Shown here: positions 17,686 to 23,687 of the stretch, in pieces
Position numbering within the stretch: the first letter of the stretch is position 1
Layout: each line of letters opens with the position of its first letter
DNA from: CAZFAP01 sp964516325
Lineage (GTDB): Bacteria; Auribacterota; JABMQX01
Direction of reading: 5' to 3'
Length of the DNA stretch: 23,901 bases
Assembly (NCBI GenBank): GCA_964516325.1
Contig: CAZFAP010000065.1
Coordinates: 1 to 23,901, forward strand
Program-made: the position numbers and the translations under genes
Notes under the pieces: model-generated
The model's input: the letters and a program-made list of their open reading frames with translations, nothing else
Database searches by the model: none
What the model was told of the DNA's origin: nothing

Positions 17686-19469
17686 TAAAGCCAAAAAACA
17701 GAACGGGGGAAAGGAACCGGCAGAACAGAAAGGTCATTTCTCCTCAGGAGTTCAGCTTATCGCAGTACGAGGAGCTGCGTAGGTTAGCTCTGGCGGCAGG
17801 AGAGGTCAATACGCCACTCGTCCGGGACACTCTGGCCTTGATCCTCGGGTTTGCCCACAAGCCGGAGGTGTTCATGGCGAGAATACCCGACGTTCGCTTG
17901 CGCCTTCTGACCCGACTCCAAGAGCGTCAAGAAGAAGGACGGAATGACTTCCTTCCGTTGCCGCCACGCGATGTGATTAGCGGAGAGGTCTTCATGGGAT
18001 GGATCATCCGAAGCCCGCGCGACCGAAATCCGATTGGCCCCTTCTTCCTGAGCCTCAAGGAAATCCTCCAGGGAGTCGGATTCTTGGGCGCCCAGGGGTG
18101 TGGGAAGAGCACGTGTGTCCTATACCTTGCCTCGCAGGTCATGCGGCTGGGGCTTCCCGTTTGGTTCATCGAAATTAAGTCCGAGGCGAATGTCCTCTTG
18201 CACCTACACCCGGATATGCTGGTCTTCGATGTGCCGAAGACGTTTAAGTACAACCCGCTCAAGCCCCTGCCAGGAGTGGACGAGCGGCTTTGGCAACAAA
18301 CCCTCACCGACGCTGTCCATCAAGCGACCCCCATGAAGCCCGAAACGAGCGAGACGTTTTTCCACGAATGCTATCAGCTCCGCCAGCATGACCCTTCGGC
18401 GTCTTTCATTGACCTCCCATCCTGGCTGGACAAGCGGATTGATGAAAGTCCATCCGCGGAGAAGGGGAAGCTGCGCACCGTGAGGGGAATCGTGGTGGGC
18501 ATTATCGAGAAACTGGGGCCCATGCTCGACTGCAAGGAGGGCTATTCCTGGGAGACTCTCGTCAGAAGAAACTGCGCTTTTCGCCTCACGGGCCTTCGCC
18601 ATAATATGCAAACCCTCGCTGCGAACCTGCTGCAGCTACCTTTGGCGTTCCTCCGGGCGAAGTCTCCAGAGCGCGACACCCTGCGTCTCGTTCTATGTTT
18701 TGACGAGGCGAAGATGCTGTTCGGCAAGGAGAAGTTTGGGCGTCGGACCGCGACCGGAGTTCCTTTCACCAAACAGCTCTGGACGCAGATGCGTGGGTTG
18801 GGTGTCGGGAACGTATTTGCCGACAACGTTTCCACCGACCTTGCTCAATTTCCAGAGCTCAACGCCAGCGTTTTGTTTTACTTCCGCCAAGGCACGGCGG
18901 CCGGCATTCGGGAGGCGCTCCAGGCCACAGGGGCCCTGGAAAGGCATAAGCCCCACTTTTACGGTCTCCGGGACAAGGGGCAGGCCTTTGCTAAAAAAAC
19001 CGGTCACCCGTTTCCCATTTTGGTTCAGATGGCTTACTCCCCGAAGGGCAGATACATCGGAGATGAAGAACTCGAAAGGCTGATGGCTCCCAAGTTGGCG
19101 GCTCTGACGTATCGTCCCCACAACACCGGGTTGGTGCCGACTATCCATGTCGCAGAGACTTCGACCGACCAATCCGCAGAGTCGGCACAGATGATCTCGT
19201 CACCGGGTATTACCCCAGCCGGTCTGCCGGACGAATGGGCGAGTTTCCTGACTCATGTTGTTGGGCATCCCGACCAAAAAGTCTCCGACCTGTACGGCTC
19301 CTATGGTTTGTCCCATCGCAAGGCGCACCGCCTACGGGAAGAACTAGAGGAAAACGGCCTCATCATCGGCTACGTGGACCGGAGCGGCAGTCGTGGTCGG
19401 CCGAGCGTCTATCTCAGGCTCACCGAGAAAGGGGTGAGATTTCTCAATGGGCAAAGGGAAGGGCGGTGA
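17682..19469 (+). CDS. HerA/VirD4-like ATPase with C-terminal winged helix
   Basis: 595 residues from ATG 17682, overlapping the previous stop. After a basic N-terminus and a helical segment, Walker A is GAQGCGKST (136-144, K142). WFIEIKSEANVLLHL follows, as in HerA/FtsK and type IV coupling ATPases, where released DNA or protein is pumped by a hexamer. Walker B is LVLCFDEAK (D341, E342), and a Q-rich WTQMRGLGVGNVFADN stretch plays the sensor part. The last 80 residues (about 510-590) form a MarR/ArsR-like winged helix: KVSDLYGSYGLSHRKAHRLR, then ENGLIIGYVDRSGSRGRPSVYLRLTEKG, with the typical wing. No membrane segment, unlike VirD4. The downstream gene overlaps by 23 bases and looks like a nuclease, echoing HerA-NurA pairs. 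The ATPase call is firm; family within the superfamily is not. Confidence 0.85.
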   Translation: MIKPKNRTGERNRQNRKVISPQEFSLSQYEELRRLALAAGEVNTPLVRDTLALILGFAHKPEVFMARIPDVRLRLLTRLQERQEEGRNDFLPLPPRDVISGEVFMGWIIRSPRDRNPIGPFFLSLKEILQGVGFLGAQGCGKSTCVLYLASQVMRLGLPVWFIEIKSEANVLLHLHPDMLVFDVPKTFKYNPLKPLPGVDERLWQQTLTDAVHQATPMKPETSETFFHECYQLRQHDPSASFIDLPSWLDKRIDESPSAEKGKLRTVRGIVVGIIEKLGPMLDCKEGYSWETLVRRNCAFRLTGLRHNMQTLAANLLQLPLAFLRAKSPERDTLRLVLCFDEAKMLFGKEKFGRRTATGVPFTKQLWTQMRGLGVGNVFADNVSTDLAQFPELNASVLFYFRQGTAAGIREALQATGALERHKPHFYGLRDKGQAFAKKTGHPFPILVQMAYSPKGRYIGDEELERLMAPKLAALTYRPHNTGLVPTIHVAETSTDQSAESAQMISSPGITPAGLPDEWASFLTHVVGHPDQKVSDLYGSYGLSHRKAHRLREELEENGLIIGYVDRSGSRGRPSVYLRLTEKGVRFLNGQREGR

Positions 19470-19839
19470 TCTCCACCGAAAATGTGTGCAATGGGTCGAG
19501 GCGATAAGCCGAACCCCAGACACCATCGTAACCCGTGAAAGGATACTTGGCGGTGTCAAGTTGGTGGATGTGCTCATCTACACCCTGAGCAACAAGAAGC
19601 TTCTTGGCGTCGAAGTGCAGCTTCGGGCCACCAGTCATTCGCTTCGGAATATTGAAGTGGATTTGGCAAACGGCTGCCACCAGGTCCTCATTGCCAGTCC
19701 GTACCCCAACGTCCTCGCGGGCGTCAGGAGGAAGGTCGAGTCCATCATGCCGTGGTACCGCGAGCGGGTTGATTATCTGCTCATTGAATTTCTTCCATCG
19801 GAAAACAAAAAAAAGAATACGCGCAATAAGCCGGAATAA
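19447..19839 (+). CDS. Putative PD-(D/E)XK nuclease-fold protein
   Basis: 130 residues from ATG 19447, inside the 3' end of the ATPase gene. The pattern is that of a restriction-endonuclease-like core: an N-terminal helix with E18, then E31, GGVKLVDVLIY (D41), then LLGVEVQLR (E56, Q58), followed by a helix and a second strand VLIASPY. The ExQ in place of ExK occurs in some families of this fold. The tail is lysine-rich and hydrophilic (ENKKKNTRNK). It has no signal peptide. Overlap with the ATPase gene suggests a functional pair, the ATPase moving DNA and this protein cutting or binding it. Fold assignment is by motif only; catalytic activity is not certain. Confidence 0.65.
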   Translation: MGKGKGGDLHRKCVQWVEAISRTPDTIVTRERILGGVKLVDVLIYTLSNKKLLGVEVQLRATSHSLRNIEVDLANGCHQVLIASPYPNVLAGVRRKVESIMPWYRERVDYLLIEFLPSENKKKNTRNKPE

Positions 19840-19871
19840 AACGGAATGAAACCGCCCCGGGAGTTTATTCC
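19833..19871 (+). promoter_or_regulatory. Eight-pair inverted repeat over a stop codon
   Basis: GGAATAAA (19833-19840) pairs with TTTATTCC (19864-19871) around a 23-base loop. The left arm includes the TAA stop of the nuclease-like gene, and the structure lies about 50 bases before the start of the DUF2997 gene. It may protect mRNA ends or separate expression of the upstream and downstream parts of the run. There is no T-run. Confidence 0.45.
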
Positions 19872-19929
19872 ATAGGGACCGTCAGAAAAAGGGATTCGCA
19901 AACGAGAGAGTTAGAGGAGGAAATCAGCC

Positions 19930-20133
19930 ATGGCAAAGATCATATTCCTCATCGGGACCGACGGCAAGATTGAGCAGCACGTGATGAAAGCGAAAGGCAA
20001 ATCCTGTCTCCGGCTGACCGCTCGCCTGGAGAAGGAGTTGGGACGGGTCGTCAATCGGCGACTGACTTCGGAGTTTTACGAGGAGCCAAGCACGGTCGCG
20101 GAAGAAACCCTCCGGCAAAAAACTGTCATCTAA
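19930..20133 (+). CDS. DUF2997 family small protein
   Basis: 67 residues from ATG 19930, with GAGGAGG ten bases upstream. The sequence fits the short DUF2997 family as I remember it: a strand-rich start (KIIFLIGTDGKIEQHVM), the conserved KGKSCLRLTARLEKELG, and an acidic tyrosine segment (SEFYEE) near the end. Function is unknown. In many bacteria this gene sits next to a Ycf46-type ATPase and a DUF1257 gene, exactly as here, which supports the identification. It is cytoplasmic, with no membrane segment, and may be a subunit or substrate of the ATPase. The next gene starts 13 bases after its stop. Confidence 0.85.
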   Translation: MAKIIFLIGTDGKIEQHVMKAKGKSCLRLTARLEKELGRVVNRRLTSEFYEEPSTVAEETLRQKTVI

Positions 20134-20146
20134 AGGAGTTGTCATT

Positions 20147-21676
20147 GTGGCTGCGAACAAGCTTTCGCGACAAGACGAGCAAATCATTCGAGGATTCTCC
20201 GAACTGATTCGGGCGAGGAAAGTCCTCGTTTGGGTCGTGACAGACGAGGAGAAACGAGCCTTATGGCACATTGCTTCCGCAGCGAAGACAACGGGAAAGG
20301 AACTGCGGATGTGGCGCTCCACGAGCGGGATTGTAGACCGGAAGGGGAAGATGTTTGACGGAACAGTAAGTTTTCTTGACGCGATCAACTTTGCCACAAG
20401 GGAGGCGGGCGGATACGTCTACGTTTTCCTTGACCCCTGTCAGTTCATGACAGTCCACGCGGGGATGCGCGGAGCTGTTGCAGTGAGACAACTTAAGGAT
20501 GCTTCTCACACCCTACCTCTCACCGGGTCAAACATTTTCGTGGTGTCATCTGACCCCGTGCCGCCAAAGGAGTTGAAGGATTCTGTGCACATCATGGATC
20601 TTCCCTTGCCGGATTCGGAGGTAATGGAGACGAATCTCCTTCAGCCGATTATCCGGAAAGGACTTCTACAGCTGGGGGAAGAAGACAGTCCAAAACTTAT
20701 GGACTATCTTGCGGGAGCAACGCTCCAGCAGGCAGAGGACCTTTTGGCGCGCGAAATAAGTCGCCACGGCGTGCTGACCACGGCCTCACTTGCCGCCATC
20801 CGCGCAGCAAGGAAGGACCTCATAAGGGGGGTGTGCGGTCTGGAGTTCACTGACTCGGACGGAGACCTTGTCGCGGTTGGAGGGATGACCAGGCTTCTGA
20901 AGCATTTGCACTCGATAAAGGCCGCGTTCACGAAGCACGGGGAAGGGCGGGGATTGGAGCTTCCCTGCGGGATTCTATTGGTCGGGCCGTCGGGCACCGG
21001 GAAGAGCCTGCTGGCGAAGTGGACTGCCCGCATCTTCGGGTTCAGCCTTTTTCGTATGGACGTCGGCAGCCTCTTCAATAAGTACCTCGGCGAGAGCGAG
21101 GCCAACTTGCGGCGCCTTCAGAGGATGTTGGAAGCTCTCGAGCGTGTAGTCGTATGGCCCGACGAGATCGAGAAGGCCTTGGCAACCGGTTCCGGGGAGC
21201 TTGATGAGGGAGTCGCCCTAAGGATGCTGGGGGATTTTCTGACCTGGGGCCAGGAGAGGCGAAGAGGCAAACTGTTCTTCGTCGCCACCGCAAATGATGT
21301 CAGAGCGCTCCGTCCGGAGCTCATCCGTGTCGATCGCCTATTTGACGCCATCTATCTGGTTGACCTCCCAAGCCTCAAGGAGAGAAAGGTCATCTGGGAA
21401 ATCCATCTTTCACGCAGGGGGAGAAAGTTGAGCGATTCTGACATGCAGCTTCTTGCCGAGAGAAGCAGAGGTTACACAGGCGCCGAGATGAATGGCGTGG
21501 TTAAGTCCGCAATGTACAAGGCTTTTGAGGCAGATCAGGAGCTCAAGATAGAGCATCTCCTTGAGGCTTTGGAGGAAGTTCCGCCTATGTCAAGGATCAT
21601 GCCGGAGAAAATCGAGGAGGTTCGAGATTGGGCTCGTGGAAAAGCCCTGCCAGCAGGAGATGAGAAGGACGATTGA
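20147..21676 (+). CDS. Ycf46-type AAA+ ATPase
   Basis: 509 residues from GTG 20147, set by AAAGGAG eight bases upstream. The N-terminal domain (about 1-200) is the RecA-like module seen in Ycf46 proteins (RARKVLVWVVTDEEKRALW, GYVYVFLDPCQFM, LTGSNIFVVSSD). The AAA+ domain follows: Walker A GPSGTGKS (280-287, K286), pore-loop region KYLGESEANLRR, Walker B VVVWPDEIEKAL (D339, E340), sensor 1 ATAND (N383), arginine-finger segment RPELIRVDRLFD, and a C-terminal helical lid with YTGAEMNGVVKSAM. All catalytic parts are intact. AAA+ enzymes of this group are hexameric remodellers; Ycf46 function is poorly known. It sits between DUF2997 and DUF1257 genes, the recurrent arrangement, so these are probably partners. 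Cytoplasmic. Confidence 0.93.
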   Translation: MAANKLSRQDEQIIRGFSELIRARKVLVWVVTDEEKRALWHIASAAKTTGKELRMWRSTSGIVDRKGKMFDGTVSFLDAINFATREAGGYVYVFLDPCQFMTVHAGMRGAVAVRQLKDASHTLPLTGSNIFVVSSDPVPPKELKDSVHIMDLPLPDSEVMETNLLQPIIRKGLLQLGEEDSPKLMDYLAGATLQQAEDLLAREISRHGVLTTASLAAIRAARKDLIRGVCGLEFTDSDGDLVAVGGMTRLLKHLHSIKAAFTKHGEGRGLELPCGILLVGPSGTGKSLLAKWTARIFGFSLFRMDVGSLFNKYLGESEANLRRLQRMLEALERVVVWPDEIEKALATGSGELDEGVALRMLGDFLTWGQERRRGKLFFVATANDVRALRPELIRVDRLFDAIYLVDLPSLKERKVIWEIHLSRRGRKLSDSDMQLLAERSRGYTGAEMNGVVKSAMYKAFEADQELKIEHLLEALEEVPPMSRIMPEKIEEVRDWARGKALPAGDEKDD

Positions 21677-21681
21677 TCCCC

Positions 21682-21927
21682 GTGACTTCAAAGACCCGCA
21701 AGGTCAGTCGAGGAAACGACGGTGCTTGTGGCATGCCCGGCGTGCCCGTGAGCATATTTGTGTGCCCTGACGGGAGTGTCATAATCGCCGACCTGTTCGA
21801 GTGGATGATACCGCTCGTCCACTCCTTGAATCCGAATAACCAGAGAATCTCAGACATTCTCAAGAGGATGACAGAGGAGGAAACAAACAATGTCCGCCTA
21901 CACGACCATCAAGACCGAGTTCAATGA
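21682..21927 (+). CDS. Small unknown protein of the Ycf46 locus
   Basis: 81 residues from GTG 21682, or 84 from TTG 21673. The latter overlaps the AAA+ stop and lies about five bases after AAGGA, so either start is possible. The sequence has a basic start (TSKTRKVSRG), a central hydrophobic strand pair VPVSIFVCPDGSVIIAD, a helix FEWMIPLVHSLN, and a polar tail. Two cysteines are present (CGM and VCPDG) but no recognisable metal site. No family identified. It overlaps the DUF1257 start by 38 bases and is flanked on both sides by close genes, which, with reasonable composition, supports it being real. Likely an accessory subunit. Confidence 0.55.
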   Translation: MTSKTRKVSRGNDGACGMPGVPVSIFVCPDGSVIIADLFEWMIPLVHSLNPNNQRISDILKRMTEEETNNVRLHDHQDRVQ

Positions 21928-22282
21928 TCCGGAGATCCTCGTGAACGTGCTTCAGGAGATGGGGTTCCCCGTCGAGACGGGTCACAACCTTGACCTTTAC
22001 GACTACCTCGGAGTCAAGAGAGGGAAGGCCGACCTGGTCGTCCGTCGCAAGCACCTTGGCGACGTGTCCAACGACCTCGGCTTTCGAAGGGCCGGCCCCG
22101 TTTACCGCGTGATTATCTCCGACTATGACGGAGCCTATCTCAAGAAGGGCAATTTCCTGAAGGAGCTCAAGCAAAAATATAACGTGCTTAAAGTGAAGAA
22201 AGAGACCGCCCGTCAGGGGCTGAAACTTGTCCGTGAGGAAGTGCGGACAGACGGAACTGTCGAGTTGGTCGTAACGACGTAA
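21890..22282 (+). CDS. DUF1257 (Ycf35-like) protein
   Basis: 130 residues from ATG 21890, seven bases after GAGGAGG. The start SAYTTIKTEFNDPEILVNVLQEMG matches the DUF1257/Ycf35 hallmark: a short strand followed by a helix that begins DxxxLxxALxxLG. Then come VRRKHLGDVSNDLGFRR and YRVIISDYDG, matching the family's central strands, and a C-terminal segment FLKELKQKYNVLKVKKETARQG, also typical. The family also occurs in cyanobacteria and algal plastids, and its function is unresolved. Length is normal (about 120-130). Its place after a Ycf46-type ATPase is the conserved one, so the two probably act in one complex. Cytoplasmic. Confidence 0.88.
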   Translation: MSAYTTIKTEFNDPEILVNVLQEMGFPVETGHNLDLYDYLGVKRGKADLVVRRKHLGDVSNDLGFRRAGPVYRVIISDYDGAYLKKGNFLKELKQKYNVLKVKKETARQGLKLVREEVRTDGTVELVVTT

Positions 22283-22309
22283 ACACAGTGGGAAAAGAGG
22301 AGCGTCACA

Positions 22310-22702
22310 ATGGCGAAAAAGAAGGACCGAATGGCTTCTGTTGAAAAAGGCGATCTTGACCTGAAAACCGACGACGATGACCTTTCTGTTTTGTTCACTT
22401 CGGCTGAACCGGAGGACGAGGAATACACGTCTTCGCCGGAAGAGTCGGTTACCCCGCCGCGGGTGACCCGCCGGCCGAGGACCAGACTCGGCAAGGTGTG
22501 GGCTTTCTTCCGGGACACGTCGCCCCTGCGGATAATTCAAATGGCGGGGAGTATAGTCGTCACAATCCTCATGGTGATCTTCGTTGTCCACGCGACGATG
22601 TTCATGTTCACGCCCGTCGGGTACATCGTTTCTCTTTGTGTCGGTTTTATCGCCAGCGTTGTAAGTGTCGTCCTCGCGAAGAAGAACGGCCTCATGCCTT
22701 GA
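22310..22702 (+). CDS. Small membrane protein with acidic cytoplasmic tail
   Basis: 130 residues from ATG 22310, nine bases after GAGGAG. The first 65 residues are hydrophilic, acidic and low in complexity (KTDDDDLSVLF, EPEDEEYTSSPEES), then comes a basic stretch (RVTRRPRTRLGKVW). Two transmembrane segments follow at about 77-100 (IQMAGSIVVTILMVIFVVHATM) and 104-124 (VGYIVSLCVGFIASVVSVVLA). The basic side next to the first helix predicts the long tail inside the cell. No family recognised. It follows the DUF1257 gene by 27 bases and could tether the AAA+ complex to the membrane, but that is inference. Confidence 0.72.
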   Translation: MAKKKDRMASVEKGDLDLKTDDDDLSVLFTSAEPEDEEYTSSPEESVTPPRVTRRPRTRLGKVWAFFRDTSPLRIIQMAGSIVVTILMVIFVVHATMFMFTPVGYIVSLCVGFIASVVSVVLAKKNGLMP

Positions 22703-22776
22703 TAGCGCTCATCGTCGGCGCGAGACGACGAAAGCGAATGTGATGCGATGCTCATCGAGGCAGAAGGTCTGAAAAA

Positions 22777-23070
22777 GTGACGGCTCTGAAAACGGAAACA
22801 AGCACGAAGAACACGAGCAGAAGTGCACGCCCTACGTTGACAGATGACCCCAGTTCGCCTTTGGGGTTTGCCGAGACCAGAAGGCCAGAGACCCTCAGCG
22901 GTCACACAGTGAAAATGAGGACGGTCAATCGCCTGGGCGACAAATCCTACGACGCGTTCGCCCGGGCCGGAAAAGCTGGTCCCTGTGCGGCGAGTCAGTG
23001 TGAGGCGATCGGCCGCTTGGTTTCTCTTGCATGGAGAAAGGGTGCAACCGCGGAAGAGGTCGTCGAGTAG
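22777..23070 (+). CDS. TSCPD-domain protein (NrdJ C-terminus-like), ended by an in-frame TAG
   Basis: 97 residues from GTG 22777 to TAG 23068-23070. After a polar N-terminus (1-35), residues 36-97 match the end of B12-dependent ribonucleotide reductase NrdJ: RPETLSGHTVKMRT, then YDAFARAGKAGPCAASQCEAIGRLVSLAWRKG and ATAEEVVE. In that family the next residues are a QL.GI segment and a Cys-containing TSCPD-like motif, a regulatory or redox domain that also occurs alone. Here the frame continues past the TAG with exactly those features (see 23068-23208). The catalytic NrdJ barrel is absent, so this was never a full reductase in this window. TAG may be a nonsense mutation (CAG to TAG) or a read-through site. 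It lies in the operon after the small membrane protein. Confidence 0.75.
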   Translation: MTALKTETSTKNTSRSARPTLTDDPSSPLGFAETRRPETLSGHTVKMRTVNRLGDKSYDAFARAGKAGPCAASQCEAIGRLVSLAWRKGATAEEVVE

Positions 23071-23208
23071 TTAACTGGAATATGCTGTCAGCAAAAGAAC
23101 GAAAAAGACCTTGAACGGGCGGACTCCTGCGCCGACGGCGTGGCAAAGGCGGTCCGGATAGCCACAGGCCTCGGAATAGATGAAGAGCAGCGAAGCAAAA
23201 AAACCTGA
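23068..23208 (+). pseudogene. In-frame continuation of the TSCPD domain beyond TAG
   Basis: Translating on in the same frame gives TAG, then LTGICCQQKNEKDLERADSC and ADGVAKAVRIATGLGIDEEQ, ending in TGA at 23206-23208. These are the expected last parts of the TSCPD domain, including DSCAD (residues 116-120 of the joined frame). The TAG stands where I recall relatives having glutamine. The continuation overlaps the start of the next gene (23180) by 29 bases, the usual style of this operon, which suggests the intact gene once ended here. Separate translation is unlikely because no start codon with a ribosome site lies after the TAG. Confidence 0.6.
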
Positions 23209-23512
23209 GATACGGGGGCAGAAACGCACGAAACCCGGTAGTGACTGCGGAAGAGTGTCCTCACGGGTGGAAGAAAAAATATTGCTCGCGATTGGCATCC
23301 CGAGATTGCTGACAGTTAAAGAGGCAGCAGCCGCGCTACGCATGTCCCGAAATGGGGTCATGAACCTCATCGCGCGAGGGCAGCTTCCTAGCATCCAGGT
23401 GCCAGGCGGTGGACTGACACGCCCAGCCCGGGTCCTCATAGACAAAGACGACCTTTGCCAATACATCGGGAAATGGAAAAAAGGTGACGGAAAAAGTGTG
23501 ACGGTTTTGTGA
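23180..23512 (+). CDS. Excisionase-like helix-turn-helix protein
   Basis: 110 residues from ATG 23180; no strong ribosome site, and a GTG at 23255 would give a shorter form. After a basic leader, residues about 43-98 form a MerR/excisionase-type domain: LLTVKEAAAALRMSRNGVMN, LIARGQLPSIQVPGG, then RVLIDKDDLCQYIGKW. This is the HTH_17 arrangement of a helix-turn-helix followed by a short wing, common in Xis-type directionality factors and small plasmid or phage regulators. It is the last gene before a tRNA-Leu fragment and a cluster of short repeats, as expected of a recombination directionality factor. No integrase is in the window. The helix-turn-helix fold is well supported; the excision role is inferred from position. 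Confidence 0.75.
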   Translation: MKSSEAKKPEIRGQKRTKPGSDCGRVSSRVEEKILLAIGIPRLLTVKEAAAALRMSRNGVMNLIARGQLPSIQVPGGGLTRPARVLIDKDDLCQYIGKWKKGDGKSVTVL

Positions 23513-23535
23513 CGGTTTCGGTGAATTTCGGTGAA
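23484..23535 (+). repeat. Clustered direct repeats near the attachment site
   Basis: GTGACGG occurs three times, at 23484-23490, 23498-23504 and 23509-23515. A 10-base tandem repeat TTTCGGTGAA follows at 23516-23525 and 23526-23535. They straddle the end of the excisionase-like gene and lie about 100-150 bases from the tRNA fragment, where arm-type integrase or Xis sites are normally found. The repeats are seen; binding is inferred. Confidence 0.6.
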
Positions 23536-23594
23536 CTCTGAGGCTCTCAAGGCCTTCTTGACACAGGTGCTAACGCACTCCGATTTCGCAACTT

Positions 23595-23620
23595 ACGAAT
23601 TCCAAGCCAGTAACGAATTC
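23595..23620 (+). repeat. ACGAATTC direct repeat next to the attachment core
   Basis: Two copies of ACGAATTC start 18 bases apart (23595 and 23613) and end 13 bases before the tRNA fragment. An additional GTGC-TAAC-GCAC hairpin lies at 23567-23578. They may belong to the recombination site, but two short copies could also be chance. Confidence 0.35.
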
Positions 23621-23633
23621 TGCGTGCATTGTT

Positions 23634-23687
23634 CTCAAAATCCCGTGGGTGGCAACACCTGTGTGGGTTCAACCCCCACCTCCGGCA
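23634..23687 (+). other. 3' fragment of tRNA-Leu(CAA), candidate right attachment site
   Basis: The anticodon loop CTCAAAA (23634-23640, anticodon CAA) and the 3' anticodon strand TCCCG are followed by a long variable arm GGTG-GCAA-CACC, a T-arm with stem GTGGG (23663-23667), loop TTCAACC and stem CCCAC (23675-23679), the acceptor 3' strand CTCCGGC (23680-23686) and discriminator A (23687). No CCA is encoded. The 5' half (GCCGGAG acceptor, D-arm, anticodon 5' strand) is missing, and the preceding bases do not pair. Such fragments arise when an element integrates in a tRNA gene. The intact copy should lie on the far left side of the element, outside this window. Confidence 0.8.

Noticed and set aside
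17083..17694. Minus-strand frame of 203 residues opposite the Cys/His-rich gene
   Set aside because: It mirrors the plus-strand gene, has no motif, and would run against the tightly packed operon.
20147..21676. MoxR, FtsH or ClpX-type identity for the AAA+ protein
   Set aside because: The N-terminal RecA-like domain and the DUF2997/DUF1257 neighbours fit Ycf46; there is no protease domain or zinc finger.
22777..23070. Remnant of a full-length NrdJ reductase
   Set aside because: No trace of the catalytic barrel lies upstream; the preceding gene is an intact small membrane protein and the start at 22777 has its own polar leader. A stand-alone domain is more likely.
22777..23208. Genome-wide reassignment of TAG to glutamine
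   Set aside because: Genes ending at 14931 and 16201 use TAG as their stop at a sensible point, with no domain continuing beyond it. A single mutation or local read-through is simpler.
23484..23535. CRISPR array or plasmid replication iterons
   Set aside because: Units are only 7-10 bases with irregular spacing and no spacers or replication gene. Recombination arm sites fit the location better.
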